Source: Caulobacteraceae bacterium (lineage in GTDB: Bacteria > Pseudomonadota > Alphaproteobacteria > Caulobacterales > Caulobacteraceae). Taken from it: 64,000 nucleotides of DNA. Positions 44,634 to 53,300 of the stretch are shown here, piece after piece; within the stretch, counting starts at the first letter, position 1, and the number at the start of each line of letters is the position of its first letter. The stretch is from assembly GCA_027487945.1 (NCBI GenBank), contig JAIYCQ010000007.1:1-64000 (forward strand), given 5' to 3'. The position numbers and the translations under genes are program-made. Below the pieces are notes generated by a model, which made no database searches, was not told the DNA's origin, and saw only the letters and a list, made by a program, of their open reading frames with translations.

Positions 44634-45569
44634 ATGCTGATCCGACACGGCGGCGACCTGACCGAGAACGACGTCACGCCCAGGGACGTCTACCTGCGCC
44701 GCCGCGATTTCATGAGCGGCCTGATCGGCGGCGGGCTGGCCCTGGCCGGTGGCGCGACCGCAGGCGCTGAGGCGGCGACCGGGCTGAAGGGCATCGCCAG
44801 CCCCTACTCGACGAAGGAGACCCCCACCGGCCGGGCCGACATCACCGGCTACAACAACTTCTATGAGTTCGGCCTCGACAAGGAGGATCCGGCCCGCAAC
44901 GCCGGTTCGCTGAAGGCCTCGCCCTGGACCGTGAAGATCGACGGCCACTGCAACAAGCCCGGGACCTACGACATCGGCGACTTCCTGCGCGGCAATCCGC
45001 TGCAGCAGCGCATCTACCGCCTGCGCTGTGTGGAGGGCTGGTCGATGGTCATCCCGTGGCTGGGCGTGCCGCTCGCCGATCTGCTGAAGAAGTACGAGCC
45101 GACCAGCAAGGCGAAGTTCGTCGCCTTCGAAACCCTCTACCGTCCTTCCGAGATGCCGGGCCAGCGCCGCGCCGTCCTCGACTGGCCCTATCGCGAGGGC
45201 CTTCGCATCGACGAGGCCATGCATCCGCTGACCATCATGGCGGTCGGCCTCTATGGCGAGAGCCTGCCCAACCAGAACGGCGCTCCGATGCGGCTGGTCG
45301 TGCCCTGGAAGTACGGCTTCAAGAGCATCAAGAGCGTGGTCCGCATCAGCTTCGTCGAGAAGCAGCCGCGCACCGCCTGGAACGACAGCGCCCCGCAGGA
45401 GTACGGCTTCTACTCCAACGTCAATCCGACCGTGGACCACCCGCGCTGGTCCCAGGCCAGCGAGCGGCGGATCGGCGAGTTCCGTCGCCGCGAGACCCTG
45501 ATGTTCAACGGCTACGGCGGCCAGGTGGCCGGCCTCTACAGCGGCATGGACCTGAAGAAGAACTTCTGA
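44634..45569 (+). CDS. msrP: Protein-methionine-sulfoxide reductase catalytic subunit MsrP
   Basis: MsrP is a periplasmic molybdoenzyme (SUOX fold) that reduces methionine sulfoxide in envelope proteins. The 311-residue precursor has a Tat leader with RRRDFMSGL. The Mo-ligating cysteine is in [15 protein letters not shown]. The ATG at 44634 is 7 bases after TTGGAG. The stop overlaps the msrQ start (TGATG). Expression is probably linked to oxidative stress, though no operator is visible. Electrons come from MsrQ. Confidence 0.95.
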   Translation: MLIRHGGDLTENDVTPRDVYLRRRDFMSGLIGGGLALAGGATAGAEAATGLKGIASPYSTKETPTGRADITGYNNFYEFGLDKEDPARNAGSLKASPWTVKIDGHCNKPGTYDIGDFLRGNPLQQRIYRLRCVEGWSMVIPWLGVPLADLLKKYEPTSKAKFVAFETLYRPSEMPGQRRAVLDWPYREGLRIDEAMHPLTIMAVGLYGESLPNQNGAPMRLVVPWKYGFKSIKSVVRISFVEKQPRTAWNDSAPQEYGFYSNVNPTVDHPRWSQASERRIGEFRRRETLMFNGYGGQVAGLYSGMDLKKNF

Positions 45570-46183
45570 TGGATCGCAGGGCGCTGGACCGCCTCGTCTA
45601 CGGCCTCGTCTGGCTGGCCTGTTTCGCGCCGCTGCTCTGGCTGGCGTGGCGCGGGTTCAACAACGACCTGGGCGCCAATCCCATCGACAAACTGATCCGC
45701 GAGCTTGGGGTCTGGGGCCTGCGGCTGCTGATCGTCGGCCTCGCCATCACGCCGCTGGCCAGGATCCTGAAGCAGCCCCGGCTGATCCGCTTCCGGCGCA
45801 CGGTCGGCCTCTTCGCCTTCGCCTACGTTCTGCTGCACCTGACCAACTACGTAGTCACCGACCAGTGGTTCGACTGGGCCGCCATCGGCAAGGACATCCT
45901 CAAGCGGCCGTTCATCACGGTCGGCATGGCGGCCTTCGTGTTGCTGGTCCCGCTGGCAGTCACCTCCACCAACTGGGCGTTGCGCAAGCTGGGGCCGGTC
46001 CGCTGGCGCAAGCTGCACCGGCTGACCTATCTGATCGTGCCGCTGGGGGTGATCCACTACCTAATGCTGGTGAAGGCCGACCACCAGCCGCCGCTGATCT
46101 ACGGGGCCATCGTCGCGTTGTTGCTCGGCTGGCGCATGTGGGAGGCGACCCGGAAACGGATCAATCGGCCGGCCCGAGGCTGA
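45569..46183 (+). CDS. msrQ: Haem-binding membrane subunit MsrQ
   Basis: MsrQ is the inner-membrane cytochrome b-type subunit that passes electrons to MsrP. At 204 residues with about 6 transmembrane segments it matches the family. Haem-ligand histidines occur in YVLLHLTNYV and in KLHRLTYLIVPLGVIHYLML. The ATG at 45569 overlaps the msrP stop by one base, so the two are tightly coupled. The 3' end overlaps a convergent gene by 23 bp. Confidence 0.93.
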   Translation: MDRRALDRLVYGLVWLACFAPLLWLAWRGFNNDLGANPIDKLIRELGVWGLRLLIVGLAITPLARILKQPRLIRFRRTVGLFAFAYVLLHLTNYVVTDQWFDWAAIGKDILKRPFITVGMAAFVLLVPLAVTSTNWALRKLGPVRWRKLHRLTYLIVPLGVIHYLMLVKADHQPPLIYGAIVALLLGWRMWEATRKRINRPARG

Positions 46184-46559
46184 ACATCAAGGCGAAGAGA
46201 ACCATCGGGAACGCGAACGGCACGGCCATCGAGCCCCAGAAGCCGAGGGTCCAGGCGCGAACCCGGAAGCGCGAGGCATCCCGAGGCCGCACGATCGTCT
46301 CGATGATCGGGCCCGCCAGGTAGGCGACGTTCGCTGCGATCATCGCGATCAGGTAGCCGGTTCCGAGCAGCAGCGTCGTTGAGACGATCTGCCGGGGATT
46401 GTCCGGTACGGGATCGCCCATCGCGATGGCGACGCTGATCGCCGTGAAGTAGGCGAGCCAGCCGGCGATCGCCAGGCCGATATTGTAGCGAAGCCGGCGG
46501 CCTTCCCACCAGAGCCAGGCGTCGCGGCGGTCGGTCGGGGCGGGTGCGGCTTCGTTCAT
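46161..46559 (-). CDS. Small multi-pass membrane protein of unknown function
   Basis: The 132-residue protein has four predicted transmembrane helices (around 25-45, 55-80, 85-100 and 110-130). The sequence between helices has basic and aromatic residues (WLWWEGRRLRYN). No family is recognised. The start at 46559 is preceded by GGAGG; an ATG at 46574 is a weaker choice. The 3' end overlaps the msrQ 3' end by 23 bp. Confidence 0.6.
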   Translation of the reverse strand: MNEAAPAPTDRRDAWLWWEGRRLRYNIGLAIAGWLAYFTAISVAIAMGDPVPDNPRQIVSTTLLLGTGYLIAMIAANVAYLAGPIIETIVRPRDASRFRVRAWTLGFWGSMAVPFAFPMVLFALMFSLGPAD

Positions 46560-46627
46560 GATCGGGGCCTCCACGGCGGCAGTCTAGCGCCCGCACCGGC
46601 GGGGTCTCGTGGCGATTTGGTGCAGGG

Positions 46628-47308
46628 CTAGCGGAACAGCCCCAGCGCCTTGAAGCTGGCCACGCCCTCGCGGCCGACCACCAGGTGGTCGTGGACCGAG
46701 ATCTTCAGCGCCCGGCCGGCGTCGACGACCTCGCGGGTCATGGCGATGTCGGCGCCGCTGGGGGTCGGGTCGCCGCTGGGGTGGTTGTGGACCAGGATCA
46801 CCGAGCTCGCCGACAGCTCCAGCGCCCGGCGCATCACCTCGCGGGCATAGACCGGGGCATGGTCAACCGTGCCGCGGTTCTGGATCTCGTCGAGGATCAG
46901 CTGGTTCTTGCGGTCAAGGAACAGCACCCGGAACTGCTCGCGCGGCTCATTGGCCAGCGCCACCTTCACATAGGCCAGCAGGGCGCTCCAGGAGCCGATC
47001 ACCGTGCGCTTGCGGATCGTCTCCCGCCCGACCCGCAGCGTCACCTCGCCCAGCAGCTTCAGGTCCAGCGCAGCCTGCTCGCCGACGCCCGGCACGGTGC
47101 GCAGGTCCTCGACCGAGGCGGTGGTGATCGCGCCCAGCGACCCGAACCGGGTCAGCAGCGCCTTGGCGATCGGCTTGATGTCGCCGCGCGGGAAGGTGCG
47201 GAACAGGAACAGCTCCAGCAGCTCGTAGTCCGGCACGGCGTCCAGACTCTTCAGCGCCCGCTCGCGCAGCCGTTCGCGATGGCCGAGCTGGTGTTGGTGA
47301 TCCGGCAT
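46628..47308 (-). CDS. radC: RadC-family JAB/MPN domain protein
   Basis: The 226-residue protein has an N-terminal helix-hairpin-helix (DLRTVPGVGEQAALDL) and the C-terminal JAMM zinc motif HNHPSGDPTPSGAD, with the upstream Glu in LDEIQNRGTVD. Despite the name, the link to DNA repair is unclear; the fold is a JAB metalloprotease-like domain. It lies downstream of map, which is a common pairing in alphaproteobacteria. A dispersed repeat separates them. Confidence 0.92.
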   Translation of the reverse strand: MPDHQHQLGHRERLRERALKSLDAVPDYELLELFLFRTFPRGDIKPIAKALLTRFGSLGAITTASVEDLRTVPGVGEQAALDLKLLGEVTLRVGRETIRKRTVIGSWSALLAYVKVALANEPREQFRVLFLDRKNQLILDEIQNRGTVDHAPVYAREVMRRALELSASSVILVHNHPSGDPTPSGADIAMTREVVDAGRALKISVHDHLVVGREGVASFKALGLFR

Positions 47309-47365
47309 GACATCCCCGCGCCGTCAGGCGGGCGTCATGATGACCCGCACGCGTGAGTTGTGCAA

Positions 47366-47472
47366 TGCGTGGTTCGACACGGCCCTTCGGGCCTGCTCGC
47401 CATGACGTGGCGTCTCGCCTTCAGGCCGCGTCATCCTGACCAGCCTGCGGAGCAGGCGTGTCGAAGGACGCA
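47366..47472. repeat. Dispersed inverted-repeat element, copy 2
   Basis: Arms 47366-47406 and 47430-47472 are near-reverse complements. Both keep TTCGACACG and the inner ATGAC / GTCAT. Length (107 bp) and layout match the 44412-44517 element. It fills the gap between radC and map. The right arm ends 4 bp before the map stop codon. Confidence 0.75.
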
Positions 47473-47476
47473 GGGC

Positions 47477-48304
47477 CTAAGCCCCCGCGATCGCCGGCTG
47501 GAACAGCCCGGCGGGCGAGGCGGTGAACAGCTCCACCCCGTCCGCCGTCACGCCGCAGCTGTGCTCGCACTGGGCCGACAGGGACTTGTCGCGGGTCACC
47601 GCCGTCCAGCCGTCGCTGAGCACCTTCACCTGCGGCTTGCCCAGGTTCACCATCGGCTCGACGGTGAAGAACATGCCTTCCTTCAGCACCGGGCCTTCGC
47701 CCGGGCGGCCGAAGTGCAGGACGTTGGGGCTGTCGTGGAAGACCTTGCCCAGGCCGTGGCCGCAGAAGTCGCGCACCACGCTGCAGCGCTGGGCCTCGAC
47801 ATACTTCTGGATGGCGTGGCCGATGTCGCCGAAGGTGTTCCCCGGCTTGATGGCGGCCAGACCGCGCGCCATGCCCTCATAGGTCACCTCGACCAGCCGG
47901 CGGGCGCGGGGCGAGACCTCGCCGACGCCGTACATGCGGCTGGTGTCGCCGTGCCAGCCGTCGACGATGACGGTGACGTCGATGTTGGCGATGTCGCCCT
48001 CGCGCAGCGGCCGGTCGCTCGGGATGCCGTGGCAGACCACATGGTTGGTCGAGATGCAGACGGTGTGGTTGTAGCCCTTGTAGAACAGGCAGGCGGGCAG
48101 GGCTCCGTGGTCGAGCACGAACTCGCGGGCCAGCCGGTCCAGATGCTCGGTGGTCACGCCGGGGACGACGTGCGGGATCAGCATGTCCAGGCATTCTGCG
48201 GCCAGCCGGCCGGCCCTGCGCATGCCCTCGAAGCCCTCGGCCCCGTGAATCCGGATCGCCCCGGTGCGGTATTCCGCGTCCGAGACGCTGTCCATCGTGC
48301 TCAT
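47477..48304 (-). CDS. map: Methionine aminopeptidase, type I
   Basis: Map removes the N-terminal Met from nascent proteins. The 275-residue enzyme has the five metal ligands: Asp in VDGWHGDTSRMYGVGE, Asp next to it, His in CGHGLG, Glu in FTVEPMV, and Glu-like site in SAQCEHSCG. It has no SH3-like zinc-finger extension. The ATG at 48304 was used; ATG at 48295 is an alternative. Neighbouring radC is the usual partner, but sfsA lies 2.8 kb away. Confidence 0.95.
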   Translation of the reverse strand: MSTMDSVSDAEYRTGAIRIHGAEGFEGMRRAGRLAAECLDMLIPHVVPGVTTEHLDRLAREFVLDHGALPACLFYKGYNHTVCISTNHVVCHGIPSDRPLREGDIANIDVTVIVDGWHGDTSRMYGVGEVSPRARRLVEVTYEGMARGLAAIKPGNTFGDIGHAIQKYVEAQRCSVVRDFCGHGLGKVFHDSPNVLHFGRPGEGPVLKEGMFFTVEPMVNLGKPQVKVLSDGWTAVTRDKSLSAQCEHSCGVTADGVELFTASPAGLFQPAIAGA

Positions 48305-48409
48305 CTGGTCGGTCCTTACCGCCCCGCCGGGGAGGGCGGGGGAAGCGTCTATGTCGCGTCTATAGCACGGAAGTTCAACGGGCTGGCGTGCGGCGCTCGG
48401 CCCTTTCCA

Positions 48410-48537
48410 CCGTCATGGCCCGACTTGTTCGGGCCACCCATGCGTGGTGGGGCAAGCGAGACTGGCGCCGACCGCGCCGTCGCGATCCCCCGTCTGTCCG
48501 TGTTCATGGGTGGCCCGAACAAGTCGGGCCATGACGG
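48410..48537. repeat. Perfect 33-bp inverted repeat with self-folding arms
   Basis: The arms 48410-48442 and 48505-48537 are exact reverse complements over 33 bases. They surround a 62-base core. Each arm also contains the 7-bp palindrome GGCCCGA-CTTGT-TCGGGCC, so it can form its own hairpin. It lies in the 252-bp gap between the methyltransferase and map. No target duplication or transposase is visible. Confidence 0.8.
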
Positions 48538-48556
48538 ATAAGCTGGATCGGAGGAG

Positions 48557-49276
48557 CTACCCAGCCTTCCGCCACGCCATGACATGGAACCACGGCGCGC
48601 GGCGGTAGCGGTCGACCGTTGCCGGGTCGCCGCCGGTCGGGGCCGGCTCGGCGAACCAGGTCAGGGTCAGGCCGGCGCCGAGCAGCAGCGACATATAGGT
48701 CTCCAGCGGCCGGTGGTGGTTGACGATGCGGATGCCCTTCCACGCCGTCCAGTGGGGCCGCTCCTCCAGATAGGCGTCGATGACGTAACGGAAGCGGCCG
48801 CCGGCGTCATACGACTTGCCCAGCCCCTCGCCGAGGCCGGCGGTGTTGAAACTCGTCGAGTTGGCGATCAGCAGCGCCCCGCCCGGCTTCAGCACCCGCG
48901 CCATCTCCGGGATCGCCGCGCGGATGTCGGGAATGTCGATCAGGCTGAGGTAGCTGACCGCCAGGTCGAATTCGCCGTCGGCGAAGTCCAGCGCCTCGGC
49001 CTTGCCGACGCGGTAGTCGCCGTCCGGGTCGCGGGCCCGGGCGTGATCGATCAGCGCCACCGTCGGGTCGATGCCGACCGTCGCCACGCCCATGTCGCGC
49101 AGCAGCCGGCAGAACCGGCCCTCACCGCAGCCGACGTCGAGCGCCCTGAGCGGCGTCCCCAGCGCCGCGACGCGCGCCGTCATCGGCCCGTCGAGCACAT
49201 GCCGCCGGCCGAAGTCGCCCTCGTCGCCCAGACTGGCGATCCAGGCCTGCGCGGACTCGTCCCAGCCGTCGGTCAT
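48557..49276 (-). CDS. Class I SAM-dependent methyltransferase
   Basis: The 239-residue protein has the Rossmann-type motif I LDVGCGEGRFC, motif II VGIDPT, and a post-II ARVLKPGG loop, as in class I AdoMet enzymes. The substrate cannot be told. The ATG at 49276 overlaps the upstream gene's stop by 4 bases (ATGA), so the two genes are coupled. Confidence 0.85.
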   Translation of the reverse strand: MTDGWDESAQAWIASLGDEGDFGRRHVLDGPMTARVAALGTPLRALDVGCGEGRFCRLLRDMGVATVGIDPTVALIDHARARDPDGDYRVGKAEALDFADGEFDLAVSYLSLIDIPDIRAAIPEMARVLKPGGALLIANSTSFNTAGLGEGLGKSYDAGGRFRYVIDAYLEERPHWTAWKGIRIVNHHRPLETYMSLLLGAGLTLTWFAEPAPTGGDPATVDRYRRAPWFHVMAWRKAG

Positions 49277-49626
49277 GGTTCCTGCCCATCGATCAGAATG
49301 CGATCTGGCCGTCCGTCCGCTGGCGCGCAGTAGACGCCGCTCGCCCAGTCGGTTCTCCATTCGTAGGCGGCGCCACGCTTGCGAATCTGGCCGACGTCGC
49401 AGCGGCTCATGGCGCTCAGTCGCTGGCCGCGTTGGATCCTTGCCTGGGAGTGCCCGGCCTGCGCCAACGCCAGACGCATCTGGCGCAGGTCTTCGCTTTC
49501 GCGTCCGTCGTTGATCACGGCATTGGTGATCATTGCTGCCACCACAGCGCAGAAGCCGAGCATCATCACGCTATGCCGAAGGCGTATCGCCTTCGTCCCA
49601 GCTTCCGTGCCGTCTGCCCCGCTCAT
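49273..49626 (-). CDS. Small membrane-anchored hypothetical protein
   Basis: The 117-residue product has one transmembrane segment (about 20-38, VMMLGFCAVVAAMITNAVI). The soluble C-terminal half has two cysteines (SRCDVG and GVYCAP). It is not recognised. The start at 49626 was chosen because the sequence before it is less believable; the frame extends to 49722. The ATGA overlap with the methyltransferase gene indicates cotranscription, but no functional link is known. Confidence 0.5.
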   Translation of the reverse strand: MSGADGTEAGTKAIRLRHSVMMLGFCAVVAAMITNAVINDGRESEDLRQMRLALAQAGHSQARIQRGQRLSAMSRCDVGQIRKRGAAYEWRTDWASGVYCAPADGRPDRILIDGQEP

Positions 49627-49732
49627 CGCACCCCCCACTCCGCCGACCAGCAGGCCATAGATGTTCGTATCCCGCCAGCCGTCGCGGACAGCCGCCAGGC
49701 GGCTGCCCGCCATCGAGACCACGGCGGATTGA

Positions 49733-50581
49733 TCAGCTCAGCGCCGCGGCGACCGCGCTGGCCATCGATGCGGTCGGGCGTCCAAGCAGGCCGGACAGGG
49801 CGCCGCTGGAATCCTTCAGCCAGCCTTCAGCGGCCTTCACATCAACATCAACCAGCATGGCGGCAAAGCCTTCGGGCAGGCCGAAGCTTTCCAGTATGCC
49901 TTGGTAAACCTCGGGCGGGAGGTTGTTGTACGGCAAAGGCTTTCCGGCCTGGAGCGCGACTTCGGCAGCCAGTTCGGCCAGCGTAAACGCCTCGTCTCCT
50001 GCGAGTTCGTAGATCTTGCCGGCATGAGCGGCATCGGCGGCGACGATAGCGAGCGCTTCGGCATAGTCACGCCGGGTGGCCGGGGTGAACTGCGCCGCTC
50101 CGGCCGCCCCGATCAGCGCTCCGGCCGCCAGCGTCGCCCCCAAACCGCCGGTCCAGTTCTCGGTGTACCAGCCGTTGCGCAGCACGCTCGCGCGCAGGCC
50201 TGACGCCGTAATGAGGGCTTCTGTCGCGCGGTGATCCCGCGCAATCAGCAGTGGCGACACATCGGCCTTGAGGATCGAGGTGTAGACGATCCGCCCCACG
50301 CCCGCGGCGGTGGCGGCCTCGATCACGTTGCGGTGCTGACCGACCCGGTCGTCAAAGTCGCTCGACGATATCAGCACCAGCGTTTCGACCCCGGTCAGCG
50401 CGGCGGCCAGCGCCGGGGCGGGATGGGTGTAGTCGAAAGGGCGGGCCTCAACGCCCAGGTCGGCCACCCTCCCGGTGTCGCGGGCGAGGGCAATGACCGG
50501 GTTGGAGCCGGCAAGGGCCTTCAGAAAGCCGACGGCGGCGCGGCCAAGCTGACCGCCGGCTCCGGTAATCGCGATAGTCAT
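49733..50581 (-). CDS. qorB: NmrA/SDR-type quinone oxidoreductase (QorB-like)
   Basis: The 282-residue NAD(P)H-binding protein has a Rossmann motif (TIAITGAGGQLGRAAV), LVLISSSDFDDRVGQH and RIVYTSIL. This is the atypical short-chain dehydrogenase pattern of NmrA-like and QorB/Qor2 quinone oxidoreductases. It would reduce quinones with NADPH. It is divergent from the HxlR-type regulator, the usual arrangement for this family. The ATG at 50581 has weak ribosome-site sequence. Confidence 0.85.
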   Translation of the reverse strand: MTIAITGAGGQLGRAAVGFLKALAGSNPVIALARDTGRVADLGVEARPFDYTHPAPALAAALTGVETLVLISSSDFDDRVGQHRNVIEAATAAGVGRIVYTSILKADVSPLLIARDHRATEALITASGLRASVLRNGWYTENWTGGLGATLAAGALIGAAGAAQFTPATRRDYAEALAIVAADAAHAGKIYELAGDEAFTLAELAAEVALQAGKPLPYNNLPPEVYQGILESFGLPEGFAAMLVDVDVKAAEGWLKDSSGALSGLLGRPTASMASAVAAALS

Positions 50582-50638
50582 GGGAACGGATCCATCTGTG
50601 ATGTTGACGCCCGACAGATAATCCGACACGCACAAAAC

Positions 50639-50667
50639 GTAAGTACCAACATTTTTGTAAGTATCAA
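50639..50667. promoter_or_regulatory. Direct repeat in the qorB-hxlR promoter region, candidate operator
   Basis: GTAAGTACCAA (50639-50649) and GTAAGTATCAA (50657-50667) are direct repeats with an 18-bp period in an AT-rich stretch of an otherwise GC-rich gap. The spacing places them on nearly the same face of the helix. An HxlR-type protein is encoded immediately beside them. The assignment as its binding site is inferred. Confidence 0.5.
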
Positions 50668-50683
50668 ACGAGAGGCCCGCGCG

Positions 50684-51061
50684 GTGGAATTCGTACCCGA
50701 CGTACTGAATGAGAAATGCGGATCGCGATCGGTTTTGAACCATGTCACCAGCCGATGGGGGGGCTTGGTGCTGATCGCGTTGATGGATGGCACCTTGAGG
50801 TTCAGCGCGCTGCGCCGGAGGATCGGAGGCGTCTCCGAACGGATGCTCACCCAATCGCTGCGCCTGCTCGAGGAGGACGGCATGATCGAGCGTATCGCCC
50901 ATCAGGTCGTGCCGCCGCATGTGGACTACCGGTTGACGCCGATGGGGGCTGAGGTCGCACGGATCGTTCTGGATCTGGCGCAGTGCATCGAGGCCAACCT
51001 GGAAGGCATCACCCGGTTTCGGAACAGCAGGGTGGAGGCGCGATCAGGCAACGGGTCCTGA
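50684..51061 (+). CDS. HxlR-family transcriptional regulator
   Basis: The 125-residue winged-helix regulator has VLNHVTSRWGGLVLIALMDG and LRFSALRRRIGGVSERMLTQSL, with the wing at IERIAHQVVPPHVDYRLT. It is atypical in that the usual cysteine/proline N-terminus is present as EKCGSRS, which may be a redox-sensing site. No ATG is available, so the GTG at 50684 (after GAGAGG) is the best start. It diverges from qorB, its probable target. Confidence 0.8.
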   Translation: MEFVPDVLNEKCGSRSVLNHVTSRWGGLVLIALMDGTLRFSALRRRIGGVSERMLTQSLRLLEEDGMIERIAHQVVPPHVDYRLTPMGAEVARIVLDLAQCIEANLEGITRFRNSRVEARSGNGS

Positions 51062-51123
51062 TCATCCGGAGCAGGCCCTGGCCCGCGACGCGCGCCCGTC
51101 ACGGGCCGAACCGGGAGCCGAGC

Positions 51124-51828
51124 TCATCGCCGCCAGTCGATCCTGTGCGCAATCTGAACCGCACTGGCGTCCATGTGGCAGGCATAGCACAGCACATCGA
51201 CGCCAGAGCCCGCGGCGCGTTCCAGGGCAGCGGCGAACGCCGGGTCGAGGTCGCCCGCCGCCGAGAACGCGTCGCAGTCGGTGCGCTGGACGACGAACAG
51301 CGCCACCGCCCGGTCCCCGGCCCGGACCATGGCCTCCAGTTCGCCGAGATGCTTCGTCGACCGCGCCGCCACGCAGTCGGGGAACTCGGCCAGCGGCGGG
51401 GTGCGCGACAGGTGGCAGTTCTTGATCTCCAGCCAGCATCGCTCGCCGGTCCCTTTTTCCAGCAGGAAGTCGACGCGGCTGGCCTCGCCGTACTTCACCT
51501 CGCGGCGGTGGACGTCGTAGCCGGTCAGCTCGGGAATGGCGTCGGCGGCCAGGGCCTCGGCGACCAGGCGGTTGGGCAGCATGGTGTTGACGCCGGCCAG
51601 CCCCCCGTCGGGAGTCTCGACCATCTCCAGCGTATGGGCCAGCTTGCGTTTGGGGTCGTCGGAGCGTGACAGCCAGACGCCGAGCCCCGGCATGTTCACC
51701 CCCAGCATCGCGCCGGGATTGGGGCAGTGGGCGGTGATCTCCTCGCCGCTGTCGAGCGTAACATCGGCGAAGAACCGCTTGTAGCGGCTGACCAGGACGC
51801 CGTGGCTGAGCGGGGAGGGGAACTGCAT
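51124..51828 (-). CDS. sfsA: SfsA family protein (sugar fermentation stimulation homologue)
   Basis: The 234-residue SfsA-type protein has [32 protein letters not shown] near the start, a PD-(D/E)XK-like nuclease-fold core RVDFLLEKG...[10 protein letters not shown], and [17 protein letters not shown]. The N-terminal OB-like DNA-binding part is present. The function in this lineage is not clear. In alphaproteobacteria sfsA often sits next to map; here 2.8 kb of other genes separate them. Confidence 0.93.
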   Translation of the reverse strand: MQFPSPLSHGVLVSRYKRFFADVTLDSGEEITAHCPNPGAMLGVNMPGLGVWLSRSDDPKRKLAHTLEMVETPDGGLAGVNTMLPNRLVAEALAADAIPELTGYDVHRREVKYGEASRVDFLLEKGTGERCWLEIKNCHLSRTPPLAEFPDCVAARSTKHLGELEAMVRAGDRAVALFVVQRTDCDAFSAAGDLDPAFAAALERAAGSGVDVLCYACHMDASAVQIAHRIDWRR

Positions 51829-51953
51829 GCCCCGGACTTACCGTCTCCGCTGATCCCCGCGAAGGCGGGTGGCGGGCTTTTTTGTCCTGACAGCGCCGCG
51901 CCCTTCGCTAAAACACCCGGGCCGCCGCAGGCGCGGGGCAGATGGAGCTACCC

Positions 51954-52712
51954 ATGAGCCAAGATCGCGTCACCGCGGCCGTCCTGATCATCGGCGACGA
52001 GATCCTGTCCGGGCGGACCCAGGACACCAACCTCAACGCCATCGCCCGCTATCTCGGCGTCCATGGCGTCGACGTCGCCGAGGCCCGCGTGGTCGGCGAT
52101 GTCGAGGACGAGATCGTCGCCACGGTGAACCATCTTAGGGAGCGCTACGACTACCTGATCACCACCGGCGGCATCGGCCCGACCCACGACGACATCACCG
52201 CCGACTGCGTGGCGAAGGCGTTCGGCGTGGCGCTTTACGAGCATCCCGAGATCATCGCCATGATGGAAAGCCGCTGGCAGGGCGAGCTCAACGCCGCCCG
52301 CCGCCGCATGGCGCGCGTGCCCGAGGGCGGCAGCCTGGTGAAGAACCCGGTGCAGGGCCCGCCGGGCTTCCAGATCGGCAACGTCTTCGTGCTGGCCGGC
52401 GTGCCCTCGATCATGCGCGGCATGCTCGAGGACGTCGGCCCGCGGCTGAAGGGCGGGGCGGTGACCATCTCGCGCACGGTGCGGGTCGACGGCTCGGGCG
52501 AGGGTGTGATCGCCGCGCCGCTGGAGGCCGTGGCCAGGGCGCACCCGACCCTGTCGCTGGGCAGCTATCCCTTCTTTTCGGGCGAGGGCTACGGCTCAAA
52601 CCTGGTCGTGCGCGGGCGGGACGCAGACGAACTGGCCGCCACGGTGATCGAACTGGAGGCGGCCCTGCGCGCGGCGGGCGTCGCCAACGTCACCCACCTT
52701 GACTCCGTGTGA
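51954..52712 (+). CDS. CinA N-terminal / molybdopterin-binding (COG1058) protein
   Basis: The 252-residue protein has the MoCF_biosynth domain with GDEILSGRTQDTNLNAIARYL and TTGGIGPTHDDITADCVAKAF. It is the CinA N-terminal family, in which this domain hydrolyses ADP-ribose in full-length CinA proteins. There is no C-terminal amidohydrolase domain, which is on a separate gene at 32413. The ATG at 51954 follows GGAG; an in-frame ATG at 51942 is less likely. Confidence 0.85.
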   Translation: MSQDRVTAAVLIIGDEILSGRTQDTNLNAIARYLGVHGVDVAEARVVGDVEDEIVATVNHLRERYDYLITTGGIGPTHDDITADCVAKAFGVALYEHPEIIAMMESRWQGELNAARRRMARVPEGGSLVKNPVQGPPGFQIGNVFVLAGVPSIMRGMLEDVGPRLKGGAVTISRTVRVDGSGEGVIAAPLEAVARAHPTLSLGSYPFFSGEGYGSNLVVRGRDADELAATVIELEAALRAAGVANVTHLDSV

Positions 52713-52768
52713 CGGGGAAGGTTTCAACTGTCGCGGTTTCAGTTCCGGTGGTCTTGAGAGGATCCCGT

Positions 52769-53086
52769 ATGCGTCGAGTGATTTTGTCCCTGGCCGTGAC
52801 CGCCCTGGTTGCTGCCGCCCTTCCCGCCGGTGCGGCGGGCGAGCCCGCTGCCGCCCCGGCCGTCGCGGCCCCCGCCGAGGCCCCGCCGCCGGCTCCCAAG
52901 CCCAAGCCCGCCAAGGATGACCCCGACCGGATCGTCTGCGTCCGCCAGCATGTCGTGGGCAGCAACCGCCCGCAGAAGGTCTGCATGACCGTCGCCGAGC
53001 GCGACCGCCTGCGTGACGCCACCGCCCGGATGCTTTCCGACCAGCGCGGCGCCTCGGCCCCGCCCGCCGGCCCCGGCGTTCCCTAG
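52769..53086 (+). CDS. Small exported Ala/Pro-rich protein
   Basis: The 105-residue protein has a Sec signal peptide (MRRVILSLAVTALVAAALPAGAAG). A 30-residue Ala/Pro/Lys linker follows, then a short C-terminal region with two cysteines in RIVCVRQHVVG and QKVCMTVAERDRL that could form a disulphide. No family is recognised. The ATG at 52769 follows AGAGGAT; the frame is open from 52709. It lies before tRNA-Leu. Confidence 0.6.
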   Translation: MRRVILSLAVTALVAAALPAGAAGEPAAAPAVAAPAEAPPPAPKPKPAKDDPDRIVCVRQHVVGSNRPQKVCMTVAERDRLRDATARMLSDQRGASAPPAGPGVP

Positions 53087-53193
53087 CCTGCCCGGGCGCC
53101 GCCTGGACCCGTCCCGTTCGCGGCCCCGCCGCCCGCGCCATCGCGCGACAGCGGTGGCGTCCGCCCGCGTGCGACGCTAAGTCGGGTGCGCAC

Positions 53194-53277
53194 GGGGACG
53201 TGGCGGAACGGTAGACGCAGCGGACTTAAAATCCGCATCCGCAAGGAGTGTGGGTTCGAGTCCCACCGTCCCTACCA
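53194..53277 (+). tRNA. tRNA-Leu (anticodon UAA)
   Basis: The 84-base tRNA has the acceptor stem GGGGACG/CGTCCCT with one G-T pair, the class II long variable arm, the anticodon arm GCGGA-CTTAAAA-TCCGC (anticodon TAA at 53227-53229), the T arm GTGGG-TTCGAGT-CCCAC, and an encoded CCA at 53275-53277. It is the last gene before the type VI secretion locus. Confidence 0.96.
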
Positions 53278-53300
53278 GGGCTGGGCCGCAACGCTGCCGC

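Noticed and set aside
44412-48537. CRISPR array
   Set aside because: The repeats are long palindromic elements with unequal spacing and no regular unit or cas genes.
51841-51885. Plus-strand hairpin with a T-run as a terminator
   Set aside because: No plus-strand gene ends upstream (sfsA starts here on the other strand), and the T-run is not adjacent to the stem.
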